64,000 bases of DNA from Bdellovibrionales bacterium (GCA_018266295.1 JAFEAQ010000022.1:1-64000), one strand, 5' to 3'. Numbered from the stretch's first letter, positions 35,300 to 45,017 are shown. Numbers and translations: made by a program. The notes: generated from the sequence alone by a model not told the origin.

Positions 35300-35683
35300 A
35301 TGAAACTTTTAACAACACTCCTAATTTTACTATCAGCGACTTTCGCCCATGCCGGCACAGTGACCATGAGCGAACAAACTGTAAGAAAAATTGTTTTCAC
35401 TACGGACGAGAATAAACAAGTCATCAAGCTTCGTCTTAAGAAAACACTGACGATAGCCAGCTGCAATGAATATGAATTAAGAGCGCTCTTTACAAAGACG
35501 GAGCGTGATCCCTATATTACAGTGGTTTACTTCGCTGTTAGCGTCACAGAAAACTACTGTCCGACAGAGCCAAAGACCGTGACTATCTACTCGGACGTTT
35601 ATGAAATGACGCTTTCACAGTGGATCGGTCATGGAAACATTCTCTTGATCCCAAACGGCGTTGAATTAGAATTCGTCCATTAA
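35300..35683 (+). CDS. Small secreted protein, unknown
   Basis: ATG at 35300 starts a signal peptide (MKLLTTLLILLSATFAHAG) closely resembling that of the upstream gene, 11 bp away, so the two are probably one operon and distant duplicates. The 127-residue product has two mature cysteines (IASCNEYEL, ENYCPTEP). No family was recognised. A terminator follows. Confidence 0.7.
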   Translation: MKLLTTLLILLSATFAHAGTVTMSEQTVRKIVFTTDENKQVIKLRLKKTLTIASCNEYELRALFTKTERDPYITVVYFAVSVTENYCPTEPKTVTIYSDVYEMTLSQWIGHGNILLIPNGVELEFVH

Positions 35684-35715
35684 TAAAAAACACTCGGAAA
35701 CTCACACACCTCAGC

Positions 35716-35744
35716 GGCCCTTGGAAACAAGGGCCTTGTTTTTT
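35716..35744 (+). terminator. Rho-independent terminator
   Basis: GGCCCTTG-GAAA-CAAGGGCC, an 8-bp perfect stem with a GAAA loop, followed by TTGTTTTTT. It ends the two-gene secreted protein operon. Confidence 0.92.
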
Positions 35745-36399
35745 ACTGAACGAGATCCTTCATTTCTTGCCATCGATAGATCTTTACTTTGTCCGTGGGA
35801 TTCTTTGCAGCTCGGATCATGGCCTTTGCAACATCACGAACATCAATGCCTCTGTAGCGTTTCCAATGCCCGCCAAGCAGCGGATTGAGCTTTGGCCAAA
35901 CTCTCATAAAGATTTTTTCCATGGGACGATGCTCTTTGCGGTTCCCCATCAACATCGACGGCTGAAAAATTTCGGTGTGCGGATAACCGAGGGCAATGAT
36001 ATCCCGCTCGGCCTCCCCTTTGGTGCGCGTATAGAAAATGCTGGAGTTCACATCAGCACCTACCGCCGAGACAAAGTTTACGCACTTGGCACCATTTTCA
36101 CGGGCAATATAGGCAGCCTCAACCGGATAGTCGTGATCGACTTGGTAGTATTCATGTTCATCTGGAGTGTTTTTCTTGGTGGTCCCCAAGGCGATAAACA
36201 CATCGTCTGCGATCAACTCGGATTTGATATCCGGCAAGGTTTTAAGATCGCCGATCAGAACTTTCAATTTTGGATTGTTGATTTGCAGAGGTTTACGAAC
36301 CACCGCGATCACTTGACTATAATCCGGGTTCGCTAATAGCAATTCTAGAAGATGTGATCCAATAAGGCCTGTGGCTCCGAAGATTAAAGCTTTTTTCAT
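35743..36399 (-). CDS. NAD(P)-binding Rossmann protein, atypical SDR (HTATIP2-like)
   Basis: ATG at 36399 with AGGAGAG upstream gives 218 residues. The N-terminus has the dinucleotide-binding motif ALIFGATGLIGSHL; other motifs are DDVFIALGTTKK, VNFVSAVGAD and FYTRTKGEAERDI, where the SDR Tyr-x3-Lys is seen as YTRTKGE. The IFQPSMLMGNR stretch is typical of NmrA/HTATIP2-like oxidoreductases. The substrate is unknown. It lies 40 bp after a LysR regulator on the same strand. Confidence 0.85.
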   Translation of the reverse strand: MKKALIFGATGLIGSHLLELLLANPDYSQVIAVVRKPLQINNPKLKVLIGDLKTLPDIKSELIADDVFIALGTTKKNTPDEHEYYQVDHDYPVEAAYIARENGAKCVNFVSAVGADVNSSIFYTRTKGEAERDIIALGYPHTEIFQPSMLMGNRKEHRPMEKIFMRVWPKLNPLLGGHWKRYRGIDVRDVAKAMIRAAKNPTDKVKIYRWQEMKDLVQ

Positions 36400-36439
36400 A
36401 ATGCTCTCCTCGGACCCCATTAGATCACTGTTTCTACAA

Positions 36440-37309
36440 CTAGGAAAGACTTCTTAAGCTTTTCGCAATCTGCCGATGCAGGGCTTGCTCTTTGGTATGT
36501 TGCCGCTGAACAAGGAACACGCTCTGCTTGCGATCTTTCATCGGAATCGGAGATTCGAGTTCGATCAAACGAGACTCCGGCAAAAGGTGGCGATTGTGAA
36601 GACTCACAACGAACTCTGGTAAGTACGCCACACAGAGACCCTGACGACAAAGCTCCATCGCGGACTCCATCATCGCCACACGGTACTGCACCTTACGGAC
36701 GAACTTGTGATCAGGCCAGCCATCAAGACCTTGTACTTTTGAAGGCGCCCCTTCCGCCGGCATCAATGGAATAGCAAAAGGCATTTCTGTCCAGTCGATG
36801 TCTTTGAACTTTTTAAGACCGAAGATGCCCATTTTAGTTTTAGTGACTTCAATGAATTCAACTCCAGCCTTCGGAATCGGCGCGTAGGTAATGCCAATAT
36901 CCACTTTATCGTCGGCGATCGCTTGCTCTAAACGGCCCGGCCCATATTCATGCAGCTCCAGCGGCCCCAGCTCTACATGCTTTGTCAGATGCCCCAAGAA
37001 GTGAGTCGTAAAAACCTCAAAGGATCCAATACGCGTTGGCGGCTTTTCATCCTCCGCCTGCTGAAGGTTCTCTGATATTTTCATCCATTGATCTAAAAGA
37101 GCTGCCGTTGAGTTCTTAAAGCGAACTCCTGCGCGAGTCAGCCTGAGTCCACGCCCCTCAGATTCAAGCAATGTGGCTCCGACTTCTTGCTGAAGCAAGC
37201 GAAGGGCCTTTGACAGAGCCGGTTGAGAGATATGCAAAACCTCTGAGGCTCTTACCAAAGAGCCGGTTTCTGCAAAGACATGAAAGTAGCGGACGCGATG
37301 TATATCCAT
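36440..37309 (-). CDS. LysR-family transcriptional regulator
   Basis: A 289-residue regulator. The N-terminal winged helix is clear (YFHVFAETGSLVRASEVLHISQPALSKALRLLQQEVG), followed by a type-2 periplasmic-binding-like effector domain (DIGITYAPIP, MMESAMELCRQGLCVAYLPEFVV). It is upstream of and codirectional with the Rossmann oxidoreductase, so it may control that gene as well as itself. The effector cannot be guessed. Confidence 0.93.
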   Translation of the reverse strand: MDIHRVRYFHVFAETGSLVRASEVLHISQPALSKALRLLQQEVGATLLESEGRGLRLTRAGVRFKNSTAALLDQWMKISENLQQAEDEKPPTRIGSFEVFTTHFLGHLTKHVELGPLELHEYGPGRLEQAIADDKVDIGITYAPIPKAGVEFIEVTKTKMGIFGLKKFKDIDWTEMPFAIPLMPAEGAPSKVQGLDGWPDHKFVRKVQYRVAMMESAMELCRQGLCVAYLPEFVVSLHNRHLLPESRLIELESPIPMKDRKQSVFLVQRQHTKEQALHRQIAKSLRSLS

Positions 37310-37513
37310 AGGTTATGGGTATATAACTTTACCAAACTTCCTTTCAAGTAAAATCGCTTCTCAGTAAAATAAGAATGGCCTGGGAATTGTACTCTTTCTC
37401 TGCGTTCATCCGTGAGGGCATTAAGCCCCTCGTAAACGCGAACTGAGGCCTCCGCCCGTGTCCAAGCTTTGGCCACCGACGGCGGAATAGGGCCTCAAAG
37501 AGAGGAAAGAACT

Positions 37514-38275
37514 ATGAACTACCGTATTCTACTCTTAACAGCGATGTTGGCCGTTTCTATGCAGGCCTGCCAAGGTGGCAAAAGCAATGAAAAGGCAGCC
37601 CGTGCGAATGGCGCAGCGGCTGGAGGCGATGCCAATAAGACATCTCCTGGTGCTGGCAAAAGTGCCGATGGCGATACGGCCGCTCAAAAGACTTCCGCGC
37701 TCAACCTTAAGGGCGACTGCACAAACCCTATCGAAATGACAGTACAGCCTGGCGAAAAAGAGATCCAACTAAAAGACCTCGTCACCGGTAAAGACGGCTC
37801 TTATCAGCTTATTTCAACAGAGCTCTTCACGGCGATTCAAAGCGACAAGGATACCGCCAACAACCTGCACTTCTTAGGAAGTGAAATCACTGCAGACGAC
37901 AATCTTAAAGAAGAATCCACAAGTGATGATAAAATCGAAGTGGTTTGTGCGACAAAAGCAAAAGAAGGCCAAGATCTGCGTCTGACAGGGTCTTTGGATG
38001 TGCCAAACGCTTTTGACACGAAAGATGGAGCTGTTCGTATCTATCGCCATGACGGAATGCAAATCGAAAATGGCAAAGAAACTCCCCTTTCAGTGGTTCT
38101 CCCAAAAACTGCGAAAATCGGTGATACACAAGAAAAAAAGCCAGAAGGTCTTAAACTTCTCGTTGTTAAAAAAGACAACTCAGATGTGACGATCAAAATG
38201 CAGTACGAAACTGTCGACCGCCAGCAAAAACACATGAGTGCAATCATTGCTGCCACTTATCGCCTGAAAAAATAG
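37514..38275 (+). CDS. Lipoprotein, unknown
   Basis: ATG at 37514 follows AGAGGAAAGA; the product has 253 residues with lipobox MQACQGG. A low-complexity linker rich in Ala, Gly and Lys follows, then a folded part with two cysteines (GDCTNPIEM, EVVCATKA). No family was recognised. Confidence 0.75.
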   Translation: MNYRILLLTAMLAVSMQACQGGKSNEKAARANGAAAGGDANKTSPGAGKSADGDTAAQKTSALNLKGDCTNPIEMTVQPGEKEIQLKDLVTGKDGSYQLISTELFTAIQSDKDTANNLHFLGSEITADDNLKEESTSDDKIEVVCATKAKEGQDLRLTGSLDVPNAFDTKDGAVRIYRHDGMQIENGKETPLSVVLPKTAKIGDTQEKKPEGLKLLVVKKDNSDVTIKMQYETVDRQQKHMSAIIAATYRLKK

Positions 38276-38280
38276 TTCTT

Positions 38281-38325
38281 AAATAAAAAAACGCCCTCGG
38301 GCCCATGATCCCGAGGGCATCCCCC
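38281..38325 (-). terminator. Rho-independent terminator (minus strand)
   Basis: GCCCTCGGG and CCCGAGGGC form a perfect 9-bp stem with an 8-base loop. Read on the minus strand, the stem is followed by CGTTTTTTTATTT, so it ends the message of the 38350 gene; it may also slow plus-strand transcripts. Confidence 0.88.
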
Positions 38326-38349
38326 TATAACAAACCCCATAGAGGGAGA

Positions 38350-38781
38350 TTAATTAGTTTTGTCAAAATCACAATAGATGACTGACTTCGGATCCGCGAC
38401 CCACTCGCTGGATTCCTGCGGCTCCGCCAACGTACCGACGTTCACAGATACTAGGTTTACTACAGCCCCAATCGCATAGATAATGGTCTTTTTATCAGAC
38501 TTCGTGCGAACATTGTAAAGCACGGCACGATCACCGCGCTGTCTTCGAATGGTAATCGAAGTTCCCTCGTCCGTGATAAAAACCTGATGGGCATCAGCCC
38601 ATTCTTGAGATCTTTCAAGTTTGTCGCCTTTAAACAGCGGACATTTCGCATCTTGTGCTTTTATTTGAGCAATTACAGCATTGATATAGAGACGTGTTTT
38701 TTCTTGAGGAACCTCTTCCGCTTTCGCAGTGAGAGCCGTTGCCATCAAGATCGTCGCCATCAGTGTCTTTAAGAGTTTCAT
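38350..38781 (-). CDS. Small secreted protein B of a paralogous pair
   Basis: 143 residues from ATG at 38781 with signal peptide MKLLKTLMATILMATALTAKA. It is an inverted paralogue of 34827-35288; the first 20 codons and about 100 bp upstream are strongly conserved while the mature parts have diverged. It retains two cysteines (AKCPLF, IYCDFD). The function is unknown. The two copies lie about 3.5 kb apart in opposite orientation. Confidence 0.75.
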   Translation of the reverse strand: MKLLKTLMATILMATALTAKAEEVPQEKTRLYINAVIAQIKAQDAKCPLFKGDKLERSQEWADAHQVFITDEGTSITIRRQRGDRAVLYNVRTKSDKKTIIYAIGAVVNLVSVNVGTLAEPQESSEWVADPKSVIYCDFDKTN

Positions 38782-38886
38782 TTTATATTCCTTGGTTGGG
38801 TTTATTGTTGTTACCAATGAAAGGAATAATAAAGGATCTGGCGAAAACTCCCACTGAAGCCGACTGACGAATATAGAGGCCTGGAA

Positions 38887-40005
38887 TCAAATACTTGCGA
38901 TCGCTTCCGACAGACGATAGCTTTGACCGTCGAACACAATCAAGCCCTTGGCTTTTCTTTGCACCCGCTGGACCAGCTGATGGAAACGGTCATCGAGGAA
39001 CATCACTTCCGTGTCTGCAGGCCATAGGCTTTCACAAAGAACTTTCTTACTACGAGGGCCATCTGCGAGTAGTCGAATCAGCTGCCCTTCAAGAGACTGT
39101 GATTTCACTTTGCCAACAAGACTGCGGCCCCGCGAAAGAACACCGGTTTTAACGCTCCATAAGAGCTTTGCAGACGCTTTCGCGGCCTTCGGAGCACTAG
39201 CGCTGACCTCAAAACCTGCGCGGCGATAACGCTCGCGCCAGTGATCTGTCACGACGGCAAACGAATTCAAATCCAAAGGTTTCTGCCAAAGCTTTGCTTC
39301 GATCACCGCACGCGGGAAGCGAACACGCTCATCCACGGATTCAGGAACTTGGTCAAAGTATAAAAGCGCCTTCCGCAGATCACGCATTTGCCAGAAGCAG
39401 TCAGCAATATGGAGTAATGCCAGTTGCGAATCACTTTTCGTGAGCGCGTCCTGGCGAGCCGTCCACACGATCAGGACATCAATGGCCTCCTGATAATCGC
39501 CGTCTTCAAACAAGCGCAAGGACTGATGGCGATCACAGAGAAACTGAACCTTCGCAATATCATGCTCCACCGCGAGCGCACGGATTTCTGCAACGCGTGC
39601 GTTTTCATTCAGCATCTTTGTCGGTAAATATGTCTCGGCGATAAAGGCATTAAACAGGCTGAGAGTGTATTTTTCGAAATTCTTGTCACTCAGGTAATAA
39701 CCCGCAGCTTTTACAAAGCTCGCAGCTGCGAACTCATGGCGCGAGGTCTGGGCAAAATAAGTGGCTTTTACAAAAAGGATTTCCGCTTTTAAAAAGACAT
39801 TCTTTGTGAGAGATTCATCGAGGTTTTCCATTGAGTCCTGAAAATTTCCCGCCTTCATTGCCAGACGAAAAGCAATCAGATTGCGTTCAAGGGCCTCATC
39901 CGGAGACTTCTGCCACTCATCGCGATCGGCATAGGCTTGGGCCGCCGCCTCATCACGGGCGCCGCTTAAAAGCTGGTTCACTGAGGTTTGATACTTTTTG
40001 CTCAT
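38887..40005 (-). CDS. TPR-like protein with C-terminal winged helix
   Basis: A 372-residue cytoplasmic protein. Residues 1-235 are helical with TPR-like spacing (FLKAEILFVKATYFAQTSRHEF, QLALLHIADCFWQMRDLRKALLYF). The last 70 residues resemble an OmpR/SARP-type winged helix (GQLIRLLADGPRSKKVLCESLW, then RVQRKAKGLIVFDGQSYRLS). That would make it a DNA-binding regulator fed by protein contacts. Its start overlaps the stop of the secreted protease gene by 4 bp, so both are made from one message, protease first. Confidence 0.7.
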   Translation of the reverse strand: MSKKYQTSVNQLLSGARDEAAAQAYADRDEWQKSPDEALERNLIAFRLAMKAGNFQDSMENLDESLTKNVFLKAEILFVKATYFAQTSRHEFAAASFVKAAGYYLSDKNFEKYTLSLFNAFIAETYLPTKMLNENARVAEIRALAVEHDIAKVQFLCDRHQSLRLFEDGDYQEAIDVLIVWTARQDALTKSDSQLALLHIADCFWQMRDLRKALLYFDQVPESVDERVRFPRAVIEAKLWQKPLDLNSFAVVTDHWRERYRRAGFEVSASAPKAAKASAKLLWSVKTGVLSRGRSLVGKVKSQSLEGQLIRLLADGPRSKKVLCESLWPADTEVMFLDDRFHQLVQRVQRKAKGLIVFDGQSYRLSEAIASI

Positions 40006-42017
40006 AAACCCTCCAGAATTTCGATTTCACCTAAGGCCATCTTCGCAGCCGCAGAACAAGCAAGCTTCTTGATTTGCACACTCATCACACGGTTTTTCGT
40101 ATTCAACTCGATACTGAGGCGGTTTCCACCGTCGCTGTACTCCACAAGCCACGGCGTCACGCCGATAAAGCGCTCAGGCGCAAGACGGATCAGACATTGC
40201 GAACCGAGGCTCACCAGCCCCTGCCATTGCTGATTCTGATACTGGAGCTGCAACATCGACGCTTCTTTCGAGAACGTGTTTAAGCGCGTCTCTAGTGAAA
40301 GACTTTGCTTCGTCACTAATAAGCGCCCCACCGAAGGGGACCCCTTTGCTAAAACATTCTTAAAGTAATCATGGCCCGCTGGTCGCCATTCTGCCTGCTG
40401 GGAAGAAATCTTATGATTCACGGACAGATCTCTATTCTCAGACGTACCCTCCGTCATATTGAGACTAAATGCCGGCGTAGTTTCATAGCGGCCATAGTGT
40501 TGAATCAAATCCAAAGCGCGCCCTTGGTAGCGCAAATAGAACTGGCGAAGGTCTTCATTGGTAGAAAGACGAATCGCTTTTTCTCCTGGGATTTGAACGG
40601 TATTCAGAAGCTTCTGACCGCTCCAAAGACCTTGCTGACGACAGAGCCCTTTTTGCAGATAAAGTCCCATTGAAGGAACTCTCTCGAGCGCACGATAGTC
40701 TAAATTCAGATTATTGAAGCTTCCAATCGAAGTCAGCGACGTCAGGAATTCGCTGCCCATCATCGCAAAGCCATCACCACCCTCGCCGTACTCACCACCG
40801 CCATAAAGAGATTTACCCGGAGGATCTTTCGGCATCGGAACTGATTTCTTTTCTTTTAGCAGATTTTCTTTAGGGTCTAAGAAAATACGCATCTTCTGAC
40901 GATCTTCAAGTTGCTTTTGAAGTTTTGGATCAATAGTAATTTTAAACTCCGCTGAATTTCTGTACTCTTCAGAGCAGGTCTCAACAAAAGACATCGCGGT
41001 ATTCGCATTCTTTAATGTTAAATAACTTTGCAGGCGCGTGCGCTCCCCTTCAGCAATCGCCTGGTAGTGAACTTCAAGCCCCCGCACGATGTTCGCTGGC
41101 TTCGCCAGCACTCTCTCTTCAAGGAAGTCATAGATATCCCCGAGGGAAAGTGCCACGGTCTCTGCACCGTTATTTTTAGTTTTTACAACCATTCCAAGCA
41201 CAGCCTTCGGAAGAACTTCGAGCGGCGTTATGTATTCCTCAGGCACACCAAACAATGGAGCTCCAGAAAGACCCGGCCGAACCCCGAAGTTTTCAACCCG
41301 AATCATTTGCTTCGCAAAGGCTTGGTCTTTATCGATGACTGCATGAACAAGGTCCTTAGAAAGAGCCGACATTAAAACCGGCATCTCAGAATCTTTCTCG
41401 GCAGAAACGGCAACACCGTAGCCACTCATTTTCTGTAAAATACCCTGAAGCCCCGTCGTCAATGCAAAGTGTGGCAGATTCATAAGCCAACGATTGCGCT
41501 GAATATCCGGTGAGGTAAAGAGCCTCCCATAAGCTGAGGGATTCTTCGCATCTTCAATGAACACCAACGGCGAAAGAACTTTGGCGTGAATAAGGCCCGT
41601 ATGAACCAACTGCAAATAAGCGATATCTTTTTCACCGTCCACAGCTTTTGGCGCCAAATCAAAGAACTGACCGCGGCATTCGCCAACAACGGCATCCGCA
41701 TTGACCACCACGTGGAAAGGCGTAACCACTCCCAAACCTTGGGGGCCAGCGACCATCCAACCGAGACCCTCTTGATGTTGAAGGCTGCCGTCCTTCGCTT
41801 TGAAAGCGCTGTGTACTTTTACGACACTGCAAGGATCCGAGGACTTTCTTGAAACAAGGTTTGTCGGATGGATATAAAAATCAAAAGCCATTGCGAAGGA
41901 TGTATGGAAAAGCAAGAGCATGAGGCATCCCGCAGCCTTGATGAAAGACTGTAGAACACGACAATTTACGGCGGCACGCGCACGCGCCCACTGCAATAGA
42001 TACATTATCCACCTCAT
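40002..42017 (-). CDS. Secreted trypsin/HtrA-fold serine protease-like protein
   Basis: A 671-residue protein with a long N-terminal export signal (CLMLLLFHTSFAMA near residue 40). The first half carries a trypsin-like triad: His in GVVTPFHVVVNA, Asp in GEKDIAYLQL and Ser in PGLSGAPLFG, the usual GDSGGP being GLSGAP. The second half (about 330-671) is a separate unrecognised region with strand-rich segments and a GGGEYGEGGDG loop. Cys pairs occur in each half. No PDZ domain was seen. It is translationally coupled to the TPR/winged-helix gene. Confidence 0.72.
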   Translation of the reverse strand: MRWIMYLLQWARARAAVNCRVLQSFIKAAGCLMLLLFHTSFAMAFDFYIHPTNLVSRKSSDPCSVVKVHSAFKAKDGSLQHQEGLGWMVAGPQGLGVVTPFHVVVNADAVVGECRGQFFDLAPKAVDGEKDIAYLQLVHTGLIHAKVLSPLVFIEDAKNPSAYGRLFTSPDIQRNRWLMNLPHFALTTGLQGILQKMSGYGVAVSAEKDSEMPVLMSALSKDLVHAVIDKDQAFAKQMIRVENFGVRPGLSGAPLFGVPEEYITPLEVLPKAVLGMVVKTKNNGAETVALSLGDIYDFLEERVLAKPANIVRGLEVHYQAIAEGERTRLQSYLTLKNANTAMSFVETCSEEYRNSAEFKITIDPKLQKQLEDRQKMRIFLDPKENLLKEKKSVPMPKDPPGKSLYGGGEYGEGGDGFAMMGSEFLTSLTSIGSFNNLNLDYRALERVPSMGLYLQKGLCRQQGLWSGQKLLNTVQIPGEKAIRLSTNEDLRQFYLRYQGRALDLIQHYGRYETTPAFSLNMTEGTSENRDLSVNHKISSQQAEWRPAGHDYFKNVLAKGSPSVGRLLVTKQSLSLETRLNTFSKEASMLQLQYQNQQWQGLVSLGSQCLIRLAPERFIGVTPWLVEYSDGGNRLSIELNTKNRVMSVQIKKLACSAAAKMALGEIEILEGL

Positions 42018-42282
42018 TCACCAACATCTCTGCAAGCACAACGCCACGAGGGACGGAATCGCTGTCTCAAAATGAGACTCGAGCAAATTCCCGCTCCAGG
42101 CCGGAAGCGGCCACTGTGCATTTCCCTAACACCACGGTGACGTTTTAGATTTCTGGCAAGCTTGCCCGCACTGGCCCGGCCACGGCACCCGCGTAAGCCT
42201 GCAAAATATTTCGTAATTTCTCGGTCGCCCCAACAATCCGCCCGGCGCACGGATTGCTGAGTACTCAAGTACGAGGTGAACC
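42018..42282. promoter_or_regulatory. Divergent intergenic region with a 12-bp palindrome
   Basis: 265 bp between divergently read genes with no frame worth calling. GGCAAGCTTGCC (42155-42166) is a perfect palindrome and could be an operator; no promoter boxes could be fixed with confidence. Confidence 0.4.
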
Positions 42283-43677
42283 TTGAAAACATCTATTATA
42301 TTCATTTTGGCGCTCACAGCATCTTCAGCCCATGCCCAAATGATGTGCTCCGATGTCATGAAAGCACAGGTGACTGTTGCGGAGTTTGAGACTATCACCG
42401 GCAAATCGGTACAGCAGTATGTCGAAGCATTTAAAACCACGATTCGCCCTGAGGTTCTTTCGAGCAAAGAGGCTCCTCAATGGCAGGATTTCGAAAATAT
42501 TAAAGGCCTCATCCTCAGCTTAAAAACTCTCCAGCAAGAATTAAAAGACAAGCCCGAGACCGCGCACTTCTTAGATTCTATTGCGACAGAATTGAAACAA
42601 GCCCTCGCTGCGGATCCTGCGTTCCAAAACCTGACGGCGCTTCATAAAGAAGTGAAAGAAAATAAGCAAACGACTTTTCAACCGACAGAACGAGAAATGA
42701 AACGTGCTTATCAGTTTTACGTGATGGAGCTTAATAAAGTTCTACCGCGCGAACTACGTATTCCGATGCTTCACCTGTACTCAGAAGGCCGTGTGCAGTC
42801 TTTAAATAAAGAGGCGGTCGAATTCATGAAACGCCTTGAAGAAAAGTATGTTGATTATTTGAAAGCACCGGAAATCGAGTCTTACGAAAAGTTTGTTGAA
42901 ACCCTTCGCAAGAGTGAAGATCCAGACGTGAAACTTGCAATCAAGCTCATTGACCAAAACAAATTGCAAGTGGCTATGCGCCGGCCTGAGAACGCCCGTT
43001 TCTGGGTTCCTAAGGTCGGCTTTCAAAATCAATTCATCACCAAATCATCGCGTGGCTCTTTAAGTCCGGATGGCCGCAACAGTGCAGAAACAGCCTTGTA
43101 TGCTTTGGAAGACGTGACGGCTTACTCAGCCCGCGATCCAGAGTTCAAGCCAAAATACGGAACTCTTTCTTTAAAGCCAAGAACCTCGGCGATTACGCCG
43201 GACATCTCTAGTAGCTATCAATACGGACCTGATGTCTATGGATTCAAAACTGAAGCGATCCAAGATCGCTTGACATTTTATCCCACAGACAGCCTGGGCC
43301 CCGGTTGGAGCATCAGACCTGAATACAAGACTTGGGATGCTTCTCTCATTCCTTGGAAATATCGCATGCTCATGGTTCCATTCATGGTCGAAGCTTTGAA
43401 AGCAAAAACCTTTAAAGTAGGTCGCGATGTTTTAAACCTCTTACCCCGAGGCTCTGTGAGCGGCTGGAATATCTATTTTGAAACTCAGATCCTCGGCGCT
43501 GTTCGACTTCAAGACGTCGAAACATTTACGTTCACCAATCCAGGCAACCCGCCTCGTGGAGAATTTTTGCGCGAGTTGATCAAACACGGTATCAAAATTT
43601 ACGACGGCTCCGCGGGACTCGGCCCTAAGCAACTGAAAAAATGGACACCGTCCGCAGAAGATCTGGCAGCGATGTAA
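42283..43677 (+). CDS. Secreted protein, unknown
   Basis: A 464-residue protein with signal peptide KTSIIFILALTASSAHAQ. The N-terminal ~230 residues are helical and charged, followed by a strand-rich half with SIRPEYKTWDASLIPWKYRM and a conserved-looking C-terminus. One cysteine is near the mature N-terminus (MMCSDVM). I do not recognise a family. Confidence 0.68.
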   Translation: MKTSIIFILALTASSAHAQMMCSDVMKAQVTVAEFETITGKSVQQYVEAFKTTIRPEVLSSKEAPQWQDFENIKGLILSLKTLQQELKDKPETAHFLDSIATELKQALAADPAFQNLTALHKEVKENKQTTFQPTEREMKRAYQFYVMELNKVLPRELRIPMLHLYSEGRVQSLNKEAVEFMKRLEEKYVDYLKAPEIESYEKFVETLRKSEDPDVKLAIKLIDQNKLQVAMRRPENARFWVPKVGFQNQFITKSSRGSLSPDGRNSAETALYALEDVTAYSARDPEFKPKYGTLSLKPRTSAITPDISSSYQYGPDVYGFKTEAIQDRLTFYPTDSLGPGWSIRPEYKTWDASLIPWKYRMLMVPFMVEALKAKTFKVGRDVLNLLPRGSVSGWNIYFETQILGAVRLQDVETFTFTNPGNPPRGEFLRELIKHGIKIYDGSAGLGPKQLKKWTPSAEDLAAM

Positions 43678-43723
43678 ATAAAAATCATTGCAAGTCCGCA
43701 CACAACGTGGTGTCTTGGGAGAT

Positions 43724-44503
43724 ATGCGATTTCTCGGAATTCTCCTGAGCACGATCTGTGCGGTATGTATTGCAACAGCGGCCCCCACACCCTCTCCGAC
43801 TCCTGCAAAACTACGTAAAATCACCTTAGTCACCCATGAATCTGTTCCGTATATGTCTAATTCGATGCCTGAACAGGGAGCTGCTGCGCATTCTCTTCGC
43901 AAAATATTTAAGAAAATGGGTTATGACCTGAATGTCGTTATCGTCGGCTCATGGGAACGTGCCAAATATATGGCCGCAAATGATTTTAGCATCGACGGCT
44001 ATTTTCCCTATACGACCGTTGAGAATAAAGAGCTCTTTGTCTTTTCAGATGGCATTTCCAAAGGACTATGGGTGCTGATCGAACGCAAGGCGAACCCCAT
44101 TCACTGGAAAAAACTCGAGGACCTCGGAAAATACATCGGCGGCAACGTCGTCGGGGTGGAACTTCGCGGTGGAATGCAAGAACTGCTCGATCAGAAAAAA
44201 CTCACGATCGAAGATGCTCCAGATAATATTTCAAACCTGCGCAAGCTTGCCACAAAGCGCATCGACTATGCCTTGATGAATCCACCGGCTTTCATCTACC
44301 ACATCAATACAGAGCCGACACTGGCGCGTTACAAGGATAAACTGCAAGTGAATCCGAAAATCATTGCGAAAAATACTTATGGTGTGGCCTTTAGAAAAAC
44401 ACGTTTTGATAGTGAGTTTATGAAAGAGTTTAACAAGCTCGGCTTGGACGTCGATAAATTCGGCGAAGAATATATCATGCAGCTCTTAAATAAAAAAAAG
44501 TGA
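43724..44503 (+). CDS. Periplasmic solute-binding-like protein, family 3
   Basis: ATG at 43724 gives a 259-residue product with a signal peptide (ILLSTICAVCIATAAPTP). The mature part follows the family 3 solute-binding layout: ITLVTHESVPYMSNSMPEQGAAAHSL, then SWERAKYMAA, YFPYTTVENKELFVFS, and a C-terminal lobe. It lacks adjacent transporter genes, like the protein at 8472, so it may be a sensor or an orphan binding protein. Confidence 0.8.
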   Translation: MRFLGILLSTICAVCIATAAPTPSPTPAKLRKITLVTHESVPYMSNSMPEQGAAAHSLRKIFKKMGYDLNVVIVGSWERAKYMAANDFSIDGYFPYTTVENKELFVFSDGISKGLWVLIERKANPIHWKKLEDLGKYIGGNVVGVELRGGMQELLDQKKLTIEDAPDNISNLRKLATKRIDYALMNPPAFIYHINTEPTLARYKDKLQVNPKIIAKNTYGVAFRKTRFDSEFMKEFNKLGLDVDKFGEEYIMQLLNKKK

Positions 44504-44612
44504 GATGATGATACCGCTTTTGATCAACAATTTTCTTTAATTCGCTGAAATCTTGCACAATATCCTGAATTCGTCACTGGCGTTGAGAAACTCAAGCCTG
44601 TAGCCTGACACT

Positions 44613-45017
44613 ATGTCTGACAACGATATACCGAAGACCGTGAGAGATTTTGTTTTTGAGTACATCGATTCCGTGGAGCAACTAGAGATTCTACTTCTCC
44701 TCGAATCGGACTCAAACAAAAGCTGGTCCCTGGCGGAACTGAATGGACTTCTTCGTTCAAATATAAATTCCGTCGAAAAGCGTATTAGCCTGCTTCTTTC
44801 GCAAGGTCTTATTATTAAAAACGAAGATTCTCAGTTTTCATTCTTTCTGGATGACGTGGATCTTAAACAGACCATTCACAGTCTGGCTGATATTTATAAA
44901 GTTCATCGCTATAGAATCCTTGAAATGATTTTCTCGCCGATGAAGAAAAGTCGTGATTTGGCGGAAGCCTTCCGACTTTCACCCACTAAACCGAACAAAG
45001 GAGACTCCCATGGCTGA
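44613..45017 (+). CDS. Small winged-helix regulator
   Basis: A 134-residue protein without a signal peptide. Residues 15-75 look like a winged helix (EQLEILLLLESDSNKSWSLAEL, then INSVEKRISLLLSQGLI), a MarR/TrmB-like arrangement, followed by a helical tail that may dimerise (SLADIYKVHRYRILEMIF). Its stop overlaps the start of the next membrane protein by 8 bp, so the three genes to 45566 form one operon. Confidence 0.7.
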   Translation: MSDNDIPKTVRDFVFEYIDSVEQLEILLLLESDSNKSWSLAELNGLLRSNINSVEKRISLLLSQGLIIKNEDSQFSFFLDDVDLKQTIHSLADIYKVHRYRILEMIFSPMKKSRDLAEAFRLSPTKPNKGDSHG

